Origin: Pandoraea iniqua
GTDB taxonomy: Bacteria > Pseudomonadota > Gammaproteobacteria > Burkholderiales > Burkholderiaceae
Length of the DNA stretch: 64,000 nucleotides
Direction: 5' to 3'
Assembly: GCF_902459685.1 (NCBI RefSeq)
Contig: NZ_CABPSF010000006.1
Location: 186,001-250,000, forward strand
Shown in pieces: positions 26,478-34,625 of the stretch. The notes under the pieces were generated by a model, which was not told the DNA's origin, made no database searches, and saw only the letters and a program-made list of their open reading frames with translations. The first letter of the stretch is position 1. Each line of letters begins with the position of its first letter. Made by a program: the position numbers and the translations under genes.

Positions 26478-28637
26478 TCATTCACGGGCCAGCGCATCGA
26501 CCGGATCGAGCCGTGCCGCACTGCGCGACGGCCACCAGCCACTGGCGACGCCGATGACACTGGCGCACAACACGGCCGCCGCGAAAGTGTTGACTGAAAA
26601 CACGACAGCCACCTGCGGCACCACGAACGCGACGAGTTGGCCGATGGCGTACGACAGCACCACGCCGACGGCACCGCCCATCAGGCAGACCAGCACCGCC
26701 TCGATCAGAAACTGACGCAGGATGTCCTGCCGCCGCGCACCGATGGCACGGCGAATGCCGATCTCACGCGTGCGCTCCGTGACCGACACCAGCATGATGT
26801 TCGCCACACCGATGCCGCCCACGACGAGCGAAATCAACGCGACGAACGAGAGCAGCAGCGTGAGCATCTGGCTGGTGCGCGAGATCGACTTCACGACCGT
26901 GTCCATGTTGAACGTGAAGAAGTCCTTGTTGCCGTGCGCCCGGGTCAGCACGCGCACGATGCCTGCTTCGGCGGCCGACGGCGGATGGCCGTCGAGAATG
27001 CGCACGGTGATCGCTTCCAGATGCTGCTGACCCGCAAGACGGCTGGCGGCGGTCGACCACGGCACATAAAGGTTGAGCGAGCGGCTCACGAACATCGACG
27101 AACGGTCGCGCACCACACCGATCACCCGCAGCGGCAACGAGCCCGCCAGCACGATCTGGCCGATCGGGTCGCCGCCGTTCGGCATCAACTTGCGCAGCGC
27201 GTTCTCGCCGATGACGGCCACCTGCGCCTGACGTTCGACTTCGCTGGTGTCGAAGCCGCGCCCACGCGCGAGCTTCAGCCCGTTGGCGCGCAGGAAGTTC
27301 GCGCCTTCGCCGTGCACCTGAGCATCGGTATCGATGCGGCCGAAGCGCACGCGCACCGTACGCGCATTCACCTGCGGCGACACGCTGTCCGTGTACGGTT
27401 GCGCGGCGAGCAGTTCGGCGTCGCGCGGCAGCAGCGTGCGAATCTCGGCGGCTTTGTCGTCGTTAAAGTCTCGGCCACGCAGCACTGTGATCGTGTTCGG
27501 CGCGATGCTGCCGATATCGTTGAGCACGCGGCGTTTAGTGCCCTCGCCGATGGCCGAGAGCGAAACCACCGACGTGATACCGATGACGATGCCGAGCATC
27601 GTGAGCCCCGTGCGCAACCGGTGCGAAGCGAGCGCGTGCCACGCCATCGACAGACTTTCCGAGAACTTTGGCCAGCCCGCGAACCAGCGACGACGCGCTT
27701 CGACTGACGGCGGCTTCTGCAAGGTAACGTCATCGGTCTGCGGCGCGGTTTCTTCTGCGGTGGGGTCGACTTGGCCTGCGTGTGAGTCTTCGTGCGATTG
27801 CGATCGTGACTGTGACTGCGTTCGTTCACGCGTCAACGCGGCAAGCTCGGCCGTACGTGGCGTCTCGTTCACCCGGTCGCGCACGATGCGGCCATCGGCA
27901 ATTTCGATGACGCGTTGCGCCCACGCGGCGACACCAGGGTCGTGCGTGACGAGAATGATCGTGTGCCCGCGTGCGTGAAGTTCGCACAGGATCTGCATGA
28001 CTTCCAGACCGCTGCGGCTGTCCAGCGCCCCGGTCGGTTCGTCCGCGAGAATGATGTCGCCGCCATTCATCAGCGCGCGCGCAATACTCACGCGCTGCTG
28101 CTGTCCGCCGGACATCTGCGACGGCCGGTGCGACAAATGTCCACCGAGCCCCAACCGCCCGAGCAGGGCCGCCGAGCGTTGCGCACGCGCCGTCTTCGAC
28201 GTGCCGGCATACACGGCGGGCACTTCGACATTGCCCTGTGCCGTGAGGTGGCCCATCAGGTGATAGCGCTGAAAGATGAAGCCGAAGTGCTCGCGGCGCA
28301 GCGCGGCGAGATCGTCATCGGAAAGCGACGCCACGTCGCGGCCGTCGATTTCGTAGCACCCGCTGCTGGCCCGGTCGAGACACCCAAGCACGTTCATCAG
28401 CGTCGATTTGCCGGAGCCCGAGGGGCCCATGATGGCCACCATCTCGCCGCGCCGGATCACCAGTTCGACATCGCGCAGGACAGTCACGGCGCCGACGCCC
28501 TCGCCAAACGAGCGCGCCACGCCGGACAGGCGCAACAGCGGGGCAGCGGCGGATGTATGCAGCGTATCCGGCGTGTTCGGCGTTTCAGGCATATCGGATG
28601 CCGGCGCCATGGCGTCGGTCGATGGGCGCACGTGCAT
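26478..28637 (-). CDS. macB: MacB-type ABC exporter, fused ATPase and permease
   Basis: Efflux pump subunit combining an N-terminal ATPase with a C-terminal MacB/FtsX-type permease, about 719 residues. Walker A GPSGSGKSTLMN, signature MSGGQQQRVSIARAL, Walker B IILADEPTGALD. A linker rich in Ser/Gln/Glu (TQSQSRSQSHEDSHAGQ) separates the domains. The permease has one helix before a large periplasmic domain and three at the C-terminus (the last ending LDPVDALARE, typical of MacB). ATG at 28637 overlaps the macA stop (TGATG); a GTG one codon upstream is also possible. Substrate may be macrolide, peptide or lipid; not decidable. Confidence 0.93.
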   Translation of the reverse strand: MHVRPSTDAMAPASDMPETPNTPDTLHTSAAAPLLRLSGVARSFGEGVGAVTVLRDVELVIRRGEMVAIMGPSGSGKSTLMNVLGCLDRASSGCYEIDGRDVASLSDDDLAALRREHFGFIFQRYHLMGHLTAQGNVEVPAVYAGTSKTARAQRSAALLGRLGLGGHLSHRPSQMSGGQQQRVSIARALMNGGDIILADEPTGALDSRSGLEVMQILCELHARGHTIILVTHDPGVAAWAQRVIEIADGRIVRDRVNETPRTAELAALTRERTQSQSRSQSHEDSHAGQVDPTAEETAPQTDDVTLQKPPSVEARRRWFAGWPKFSESLSMAWHALASHRLRTGLTMLGIVIGITSVVSLSAIGEGTKRRVLNDIGSIAPNTITVLRGRDFNDDKAAEIRTLLPRDAELLAAQPYTDSVSPQVNARTVRVRFGRIDTDAQVHGEGANFLRANGLKLARGRGFDTSEVERQAQVAVIGENALRKLMPNGGDPIGQIVLAGSLPLRVIGVVRDRSSMFVSRSLNLYVPWSTAASRLAGQQHLEAITVRILDGHPPSAAEAGIVRVLTRAHGNKDFFTFNMDTVVKSISRTSQMLTLLLSFVALISLVVGGIGVANIMLVSVTERTREIGIRRAIGARRQDILRQFLIEAVLVCLMGGAVGVVLSYAIGQLVAFVVPQVAVVFSVNTFAAAVLCASVIGVASGWWPSRSAARLDPVDALARE

Positions 28638-29794
28638 CACAGCAGGCCACCTCCGGTGTCGCCGCTGCCGGGCGGGGGCGTATCGGTGGGGTCGGCGGTC
28701 ACCACGCGCTCGCCTTCTGCGAGCCCGTCGAGCGCTTGCGCCGTCAGGCGATTGTCGAGACCGACCTTGACCCAGCGGGCCTGTGCATGGCCCTTCGCGT
28801 CCAGTACGCGCACCTTGAACCGGCCATCCGCACGCTGTTCGCCGAGCGCGACCGAGGGGAACGTCAGCGCGTTCGAAATGCGCTCGCGCACGATCGAGAC
28901 TTGCGCCGTCATGTCGGGCCGCAACACGCCGTTCGGGTTCGGCACGTCGAAAAGGGCGTTGAAGAAAATGGCGTTGTTGATCTTCTCGGGTGAAGGTTGA
29001 ATCACGCGCAGCTTGCCTTCGTAACGCGTCTGCGGCGCGCCCAGAATCGTGAAATACACCGGCTGGCCTTCGCGAATGCGCACCACGTCCGCTTCGGAGA
29101 CTTGCGCCTTGACGGTCATCTTCGAGAGGTCGGCAATCTTGAGAATCGTCGGGATCTGATAGATCGCGGTGACGGTCTGGCCTTCCTGTGTGCTGATCAG
29201 CGTCACGCTGCCCGAGATCGGCGCGGTGATGCGCGTGTACGACAGGTTGGTGCGGGCCTTGTCGACCTTCACGTTCTGCTGGCTGATTTGCGAGTCGAGT
29301 GCGGCGAGTTCGGCGCTCAGCGCCTCATAGTCGGTGCGCGCCTTTTCAAAGTCGCGCGGCGAGGTGGCGTCCTCGCGGGCCATCTGCCGTTGGCGTGCCA
29401 GCTCGCGCTCGGCCTGCGCATGGCGAATGGCCTTGGCGCGACGGTCGGCGGCGAGCGTCGTGAGGCCCGCCGTCACTTCGCGAAGATCGTTCTCGCTGAG
29501 CGTGGGGTCGATCTCCGCGAGCAATTGCCCCTTGGTGACCTTATCGCCGAGCACGACCTTCAGCGAGCGCAACTGCCCGTTGGCTTGCGAGCCGACTTCC
29601 ACTTGCTTGATCGGCTGAAGCACGCCCGTCGCGAGCACGGCATCTTCCAGACTGCTGCGGGTGACCTTCGCGCTGAGATAGGCCGGCGGTTTCGCCTGCG
29701 GCCATTGCCACGCCACGATGGCACACAGCGCGAGAAAGACGGCCGCGGCGGTCTTGCGGCGACGGGTGAGGCGAAACTTGCGTGAGAGCGTCAT
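28637..29794 (-). CDS. macA: MacA-type periplasmic adaptor protein
   Basis: Membrane fusion protein linking MacB to the outer membrane channel, 385 residues. One N-terminal transmembrane segment (TAAAVFLALCAIVAWQWP), then the split lipoyl domain (VGSQANGQLRSLKVVLGDKV and TRITAPISGSVTLISTQEGQ) around a long alpha-helical hairpin. The beta-barrel part includes VYFTILGAPQTRYEGKLRVI. A Gly/Pro-rich C-terminal tail ends the protein. First gene of the efflux operon. Confidence 0.93.
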   Translation of the reverse strand: MTLSRKFRLTRRRKTAAAVFLALCAIVAWQWPQAKPPAYLSAKVTRSSLEDAVLATGVLQPIKQVEVGSQANGQLRSLKVVLGDKVTKGQLLAEIDPTLSENDLREVTAGLTTLAADRRAKAIRHAQAERELARQRQMAREDATSPRDFEKARTDYEALSAELAALDSQISQQNVKVDKARTNLSYTRITAPISGSVTLISTQEGQTVTAIYQIPTILKIADLSKMTVKAQVSEADVVRIREGQPVYFTILGAPQTRYEGKLRVIQPSPEKINNAIFFNALFDVPNPNGVLRPDMTAQVSIVRERISNALTFPSVALGEQRADGRFKVRVLDAKGHAQARWVKVGLDNRLTAQALDGLAEGERVVTADPTDTPPPGSGDTGGGLL

Positions 29795-29867
29795 TGATCA
29801 GGAAATAAGCACCGCGTCCGCACCGTTGTGCAGACATGTGGCGATCCTAATCAAAGGGGGCGGGACA

Positions 29868-29881
29868 AACTGTTTTCAGTT
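29868..29881. promoter_or_regulatory. Inverted repeat upstream of macA
   Basis: AACTG-TTTT-CAGTT, a perfect 5-bp inverted repeat about 75 bp upstream of the macA start and 77 bp from the end of the facing gene. Position fits an operator; no regulator gene is adjacent. Confidence 0.35.
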
Positions 29882-29957
29882 GTTGCGACTTTGTGAACAG
29901 AATTGACCGGACATGGATTTATGTCGCTTTCGGTGGAATTGCGTCGGTTTGCGTGCC

Positions 29958-30590
29958 CTAGGGCAATGGGCGTGCACCCGCGGGCAACGCCGGATGATCT
30001 GGGGTGGGATAGGTCAGTGCGGGCAATGGTGCCCCGGGGCGCCGGATGACAACTTGATCGACCACGGCCTCGACGTCGGCTGTCTGTTCCAGCGCCTTGA
30101 TGAGTCTGGCGAGCGGAAACCCCGGTGCCATGCAGCCCTGCATGACGATGATGCGCCGCTGGAACGTGAGCCAGAGCGAGGTCTGCGTTTTCCACGGGAT
30201 GTCGGCGGCGACGGAGGAAAGCCGTCGCTGCGCACTCTCGGCAATCTCGACATCGTAGCGATAGCTGTTAGAGAGCCGGCAGCGCCCCTCGAACCAGCAG
30301 TGATTGCCTTTCTCGATGCGGTGGTGGGCATCGGCGATCCAGTCGGATTCGCGCATAAACGGGCCTAATGGCACCGGACAGTTGGCCACCGCCGAGGAAA
30401 TGTGGAGAAACGGATCGTTGCCGAAATTGCGCAGATCGTCATGGGCGCCGGCAGCCGTTGTGCTTGCCGGCGCGGCGGGAGCCCCGCCCGGCAAGGCAGT
30501 TGCGGCGGCGCTCGCCGTTGCCGCGACAGCCATCGCCAAAGCCAGCCCGGTGGCGGCGCGTTTGCACAATGTGAAGATTGGACGGCGCAT
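29958..30590 (-). CDS. Secreted protein with a probable BON-like domain
   Basis: 210 residues starting MRRPIFTLCKRAATGLALAM with a signal peptide cleaved near ATASA. The mature part has a Cys-containing region (ANCPVP, NHCWFEGRCRLSNSYRYDVE). A second half, SLWLTFQRRIIVMQGCMAPG then ARLIKALEQTADVEAVVDQV, resembles the strand-helix-strand pattern of BON domains that bind phospholipid-type surfaces in the periplasm. The start at 30590 has GGGAGG 5 nt upstream; longer starts lack this. Lies upstream of macAB on the same strand, separated by 163 bp. Function unknown. Confidence 0.65.
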   Translation of the reverse strand: MRRPIFTLCKRAATGLALAMAVAATASAAATALPGGAPAAPASTTAAGAHDDLRNFGNDPFLHISSAVANCPVPLGPFMRESDWIADAHHRIEKGNHCWFEGRCRLSNSYRYDVEIAESAQRRLSSVAADIPWKTQTSLWLTFQRRIIVMQGCMAPGFPLARLIKALEQTADVEAVVDQVVIRRPGAPLPALTYPTPDHPALPAGARPLP

Positions 30591-30658
30591 ACGACCTCCC
30601 ACGAAACGTACGGGGTGAATGCTGCAACACGTGAAACCAGCGCGCACGCGCCAAGATG

Positions 30659-30782
30659 ACTATAATTTCGCGCTATCGCTTGCAACGTCGCTCAAATCTA
30701 CATTTTTTGGTCGAGCGGCGATTGTGACCGGCTGGACTGCGGATCAGGTTGCCTTACCAATCCTTTCTGAAATAAGGATTGG
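30659..30782. promoter_or_regulatory. Divergent promoter region with hairpin
   Basis: TATAAT at 30661-30666 (plus) overlaps TATAGT on the minus strand (30664-30659), suggesting back-to-back promoters for the BON-like gene and the genes to the right; neither has a strong -35. Further right CCAATCCTT (30757-30765) and AAGGATTGG (30774-30782) form a perfect 9-bp inverted repeat, usable as an operator or leader hairpin. Confidence 0.4.
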
Positions 30783-30869
30783 ATGCCATTTTATTGGATG
30801 CTTCGGCCAACGGGTGGCTGGACGGGCGCGCAAACTTCAGCGTATCTCGACACCGTGGGAGCACAAACC

Positions 30870-31127
30870 ATGTCCTCAGGCATTGGCGCGCCGGGTGCGG
30901 CGCTACATCGGGCCTGGCGTTTGCCGGGGCAGGGCACCGCCGCTACCGTCGGCACACGCCGCGCTTCGTCATCGCCCGACCGTTTCACGAATGCGCTGCG
31001 ATCGCTCTCCGGGGTGCGCGAATCTGCTGCCTCCGAGCCGGTGCAGTCGGTACAGCATACGGCGCAAGACCCTGCCGTAGCGGCAGTCCAGAGTTCGGCC
31101 TCCCTGCGTGAGCTGGGCCGAGCCTAA
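30870..31127 (+). CDS. Small hypothetical protein upstream of response regulator
   Basis: An 85-codon frame, MSSGIGAPGAALHRAWRLPG to ASLRELGRA, with GGGAG 8 nt before the ATG. It is polar, rich in Ala, Ser and Arg, with no signal peptide, membrane segment or family I recognise. It ends 18 bp before the response regulator gene, so it could be a first small gene of that operon. Composition alone does not exclude a chance frame in GC-rich DNA. Confidence 0.3.
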   Translation: MSSGIGAPGAALHRAWRLPGQGTAATVGTRRASSSPDRFTNALRSLSGVRESAASEPVQSVQHTAQDPAVAAVQSSASLRELGRA

Positions 31128-31145
31128 ATTAGCGAGAATTCCTTC

Positions 31146-32000
31146 ATGAGTCTGCATGTTCTTCTGGTCGACGACGATCCCGTCGTGCGCGACCTGCTGC
31201 GTGAGCTGCTGCATGCCAACGGTATGCAGGTCTCGGTGCTTCACAACGGCGCGTCGTTGCTGCGCCGGCTCGAACTCGAGCGTCCGTCGGTGATTTTGCT
31301 CGACATCATGATGCCCGAGCGTGATGGCCTGCGCGCGTTGCAGGACTTGCGCGCGGCTGGCGAAGATATCCCCGTGATCATGCTCTCCGCGCGTGGCGGT
31401 CCGCTCGACCGGGCCCTCGGTCTGGAGTTGGGGGCTGACGATTACCTCGCCAAACCGTTCGATCCGCGCGAATTGCTTGCGCGCATTCACGCGGTCTTGC
31501 GCCGGCGTGGCCCGGTAGCGGCGAGTGCACCCGACGCGCGCGCGCCGTACCGTTTCGGTCCGTTCGAACTCGATTTCACGCTGCGCACCTTGCAGCGCGA
31601 AGGCGAGCGTCTGCCGCTGCGCGACACCGAATTCGCAATGCTCAAGGCGTTCACGCAACATCCGATGCAAGTGCTGCCGCGTGTGAAGCTGCACGCGATG
31701 CTGTACGGCGACGGCATCTCGTTCCGTGATCGCAGCCTCGACGTGCCGGTGTGGCGCCTGCGCCGCCTGATCGAAACCGATCCGTCCGAGCCGCGTTATA
31801 TCCAGACGATTCGCGGCAAGGGCTACGTGTTTGTGCCGGGCGGCGAGCTGTCGGCCGATGCGACGTCCGACGCGCGCGAACATGACGCCGGTGGCGCCGA
31901 CGATGGCCGGGCGCTTGCGGTGTCGCCGGTGGCTGCGGTCGCGGCGGTGGCCCCAGTGGTCAAGCGTGCCGTGCGTGGCTGGCGGGAGTCGATGGCGTGA
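31146..32000 (+). CDS. OmpR-family response regulator
   Basis: Two-component regulator of 284 residues. The receiver domain has the acidic pocket DDD near residue 10, phospho-acceptor Asp in ILLDIMMPERDG (about 55), and Lys in YLAKPFDPREL. A winged-helix output domain runs to IETDPSEPRYIQTIRGKGYV. A 45-50 residue Asp/Ala/Val-rich tail after the DNA-binding domain is unusual for OmpR proteins. The stop overlaps the sensor kinase start (GTGA). Target genes unknown; the BON-like gene and macAB lie across the divergent promoter. Confidence 0.93.
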   Translation: MSLHVLLVDDDPVVRDLLRELLHANGMQVSVLHNGASLLRRLELERPSVILLDIMMPERDGLRALQDLRAAGEDIPVIMLSARGGPLDRALGLELGADDYLAKPFDPRELLARIHAVLRRRGPVAASAPDARAPYRFGPFELDFTLRTLQREGERLPLRDTEFAMLKAFTQHPMQVLPRVKLHAMLYGDGISFRDRSLDVPVWRLRRLIETDPSEPRYIQTIRGKGYVFVPGGELSADATSDAREHDAGGADDGRALAVSPVAAVAAVAPVVKRAVRGWRESMA

Positions 32001-33427
32001 AACTGTGTTGGCGGCTGCGCGACACGCTGTTCGGGCGCATGGCATTGCTGGGCATCGGCGTCTTGCTGGTGATGCATATCGTGTGGAGCGCGCTAGTGTT
32101 CTACCAGCGGCCTCGCCAGCAGGTCGACGGTTTCGCGCGCGGCTTGCTCATCGCCATTCAAAGCGTCGATCAGCGCGCCGTCGACCCGGGCAGCCTCGCA
32201 CCGCCGCGAGGGTTGCGGCGCGTGCCGGTCTCGCAGGCGCCGGTGTTTGCCGATCCGTCGGAAGACGGCCGCGCTGCGCATCTGCGTAACGAACTCCTCT
32301 CGAAGCTGCCGCCCGGCACGCAGTTGCATGTGCGCGAAGAGCCGAAGCGCACCAGCTTGTGGGTCTTACTGCCGAACCACGATCAATGGATTGTCATCCC
32401 GCTCGATCTGCCGCCAATGCCGCCGTTCGTGCGCGAGACAGTCGGCATTCTGATTGGCGCGGTGTTGCTGGCGTTGTTGATGGCGTGGCAGATGCAGCGC
32501 CCCATTGCACGCGTGGCACAAGCCGCCCGGGTGATCGCCCGGGGACGCCGTCCCGCGCTGCTGCCCGAACAAGGGCCGCACGAATTGCGTGATCTGGCCC
32601 ACGCGTTCAACGACATGGCCAAGCGTCTGGCCGAGGCCGAAGACAATCAGGCGATCATGCTCGCCGGGATTGCGCACGATCTGAAGTCGCCGCTCACGCG
32701 TCTGCGTCTGCGCGCGGATCTGATCGACAGCGAAGGCTCGCGCGACGGTTTCGTGCGCGATATCGCTTCCATCAATCACATCGTTCAGCAGTTTCTCGCC
32801 TATGCCCGCGACGAGGCCGATACGAGTCCGCTCGTCGGCGTCGACGCGTTTCTGCGCGAGCAATTTCCTGCGGAAGAGGTGTGTGACGCGACTGTCCCGC
32901 CGCTCATGACGACGGACATGGTCGTCGAAGCGCTTGCCTATGCCGATGGTGAAAATGCCGAAGGGGCTGACGGCGCCGCAGCGTTGAGCGGTGCCGCTGG
33001 CGCGTCGTGCACGGATCAGGCGTTGTTCACTTGCGACCTGCGCGCGGGGCCGGACTTCAGGCTGCCGCGGACGCTGCTCGATCGCGTGATGTCGAATCTT
33101 GTCGACAACGCGCTGGAGCACGGCGAGCCGCCGGTGCGGCTGGCGACGTGGCGCGAAGGCGATATCGGCTACATCGAAGTGACCGACTGCGGCGCGGGAA
33201 TTCCGGAAGATCAGGTAGCGCTGGCGATGCGGCCGTTCGTGCGGCTCGATGCTTCGCGTGGCGGCGAAGGCCACTGCGGCCTTGGCTTGTCGCTGGTGGG
33301 GCGTCTGGTCGAAGGGCTGGGCGGCTCGGTGCGGCTCGCGACGTCACCGGAAGGCGGGTTGCGCGTCACGCTGTGCTTACCGGTTGGCGCGTTGCGCGCC
33401 AACCTTTCCGCCAATCAAGCTCAATAA
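31997..33427 (+). CDS. EnvZ-type sensor histidine kinase
   Basis: 476 residues. An N-terminal membrane helix (MALLGIGVLLVMHIVWSALV), a periplasmic domain of about 110 residues, and a second helix (IGAVLLALLMAWQMQ) lead into a HAMP domain. H-box LAGIAHDLKSPLTRLRLRAD holds the phospho-acceptor His, then N-box LLDRVMSNLVDNALEHG and G-boxes ECGAGIPE-like TDCGAGIPE and GLGLSLVGRL. An acidic Ala/Gly-rich insertion (GENAEGADGAAALSGAAGAS) interrupts the kinase domain before the N-box. GTG start overlapping the regulator gene. Its 3' end overlaps ppk2 by 7 nt. Confidence 0.92.
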   Translation: MKLCWRLRDTLFGRMALLGIGVLLVMHIVWSALVFYQRPRQQVDGFARGLLIAIQSVDQRAVDPGSLAPPRGLRRVPVSQAPVFADPSEDGRAAHLRNELLSKLPPGTQLHVREEPKRTSLWVLLPNHDQWIVIPLDLPPMPPFVRETVGILIGAVLLALLMAWQMQRPIARVAQAARVIARGRRPALLPEQGPHELRDLAHAFNDMAKRLAEAEDNQAIMLAGIAHDLKSPLTRLRLRADLIDSEGSRDGFVRDIASINHIVQQFLAYARDEADTSPLVGVDAFLREQFPAEEVCDATVPPLMTTDMVVEALAYADGENAEGADGAAALSGAAGASCTDQALFTCDLRAGPDFRLPRTLLDRVMSNLVDNALEHGEPPVRLATWREGDIGYIEVTDCGAGIPEDQVALAMRPFVRLDASRGGEGHCGLGLSLVGRLVEGLGGSVRLATSPEGGLRVTLCLPVGALRANLSANQAQ

Positions 33428-34341
33428 ATCTCCGGCACGATCATCGTGTCGGGCACCGGGTGGCGCATGTAGTCTTCGCTGCGGGCGCGCTCGGGCAGCA
33501 GCACGGGCGTGCGTTCCACGTCGTGATAGGGCACTTGTGCGAGCAGGTGATGAATGCAGTTCAGGCGCGCGCGCTTCTTGTCGTCGGCCTGCACCACCCA
33601 CCACGGTGCTTCAGGAATGTGGGTGCGCTCCAGCATGACTTCCTTGGCGCGCGTATAGCTTTCCCAGCGGCGGCGGCTTTCCAGATCCATCGGACTGAGC
33701 TTCCACTGCTTGAGCGGGTCTTGAATGCGGGCGAGAAAGCGCGCTTCCTGCTCTTCGTCCGAAATCGAGAACCAGTATTTGACGATCTGTACGCCGCTGC
33801 GCACGAGCATCTTTTCGAACTCGGGCACCGAGCGGAAAAACTCTTCGTACTCGTCATCCGTACAGAAGCCCATCACGTGCTCGACACCGGCGCGGTTGTA
33901 CCAGCTACGGTCGAACAGCACCATTTCGCCGGCAGCGGGCAGGTGCTGCACGTAGCGCTGGAAATACCATTGCGTGCGTTCGCGGTCGTTGGGGGCGGGC
34001 AGGGCGGCGACGCGGCACACACGCGGGTTCAGGCGTTGCGTAATGCGCTTGATGGCGCCGCCTTTGCCGGCCGCATCGCGGCCTTCAAAGATCACCACGA
34101 GGCGGTGACGGCTGCGAATCACCCAGTCTTGCAGCTTGACGAGTTCGCCTTGCAGGCGGAAGAGCTCGCGGAAATATTGCAGACGTTCGCTGCGCGCGGT
34201 GTCGGTCAGATCGTTCAGGCCGGGCAGGCGCAGATCGTCGATTTCCATCTCGATTTCTTCGTCGTAGCTGTCGATCAGGTCATCCTGGAGGCGACGCGCG
34301 AGCGAGGCGTCGTGGTCGGCATCGGAGTCGAATTTTGTCAT
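33421..34341 (-). CDS. ppk2: Polyphosphate kinase 2
   Basis: Predicted cytoplasmic PPK2 using polyphosphate to phosphorylate nucleoside diphosphates (or the reverse). The 306-residue one-domain form has Walker A GRDAAGKGGAIKRI (about 87-100), VAALPAPNDRERTQWYFQRY, and the Walker B/lid region MVLFDRSWYNRAGVEHVMGF. The start MTKFDSDADH at 34341 places the acidic N-terminal region before the core. Upstream in-frame codons to 34605 run through promoter-like DNA and are rejected. Divergent from a CorA-type transporter, with palindromes and a Pho-box-like sequence between. Confidence 0.93.
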   Translation of the reverse strand: MTKFDSDADHDASLARRLQDDLIDSYDEEIEMEIDDLRLPGLNDLTDTARSERLQYFRELFRLQGELVKLQDWVIRSRHRLVVIFEGRDAAGKGGAIKRITQRLNPRVCRVAALPAPNDRERTQWYFQRYVQHLPAAGEMVLFDRSWYNRAGVEHVMGFCTDDEYEEFFRSVPEFEKMLVRSGVQIVKYWFSISDEEQEARFLARIQDPLKQWKLSPMDLESRRRWESYTRAKEVMLERTHIPEAPWWVVQADDKKRARLNCIHHLLAQVPYHDVERTPVLLPERARSEDYMRHPVPDTMIVPEIY

Positions 34342-34475
34342 GGCGACGATCTCGGTACGGGGCGGAGAAAACCCCCGCGTGGCGGATTGAGCAACTGAGT
34401 ATGCGACGATTCTATGACACCCGCATGGCGCTGGCGAGGGCCGTGTTCCGGGGCGCACCGCGCGTGCAACGGGTT

Positions 34476-34511
34476 TGTGACTGTCACATAAAAGACATAT
34501 GACATTGTCAT
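34476..34511. promoter_or_regulatory. Paired palindromes between ppk2 and the CorA-type gene
   Basis: TGTGAC-T-GTCACA (34476-34488) and ATGACA-T-TGTCAT (34499-34511), centres 23 bp apart. The 18-mer at 34488-34505 read on the minus strand resembles a Pho box (CTGTCAT, 4 nt, CTGTCAT), with 11 of 14 repeat positions matching, oriented toward ppk2. Regulator unproven. Confidence 0.45.
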
Positions 34512-34625
34512 GATGGCCGGTCCCGCCACGTTTTGGCGAGGCATTCCCGACGCGCCGGGCTCGACCGGCCGTTGGGGTCTTCACGACCGTTACCGACTTC
34601 CCCACGTTTGACTCCGACAGTGCGC

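Noticed and set aside
34476..34488. TGTGAC-T-GTCACA as a CRP site
   Set aside because: CRP and FNR sites need a 6-bp spacer between TGTGA and TCACA; here it is 3 bp.
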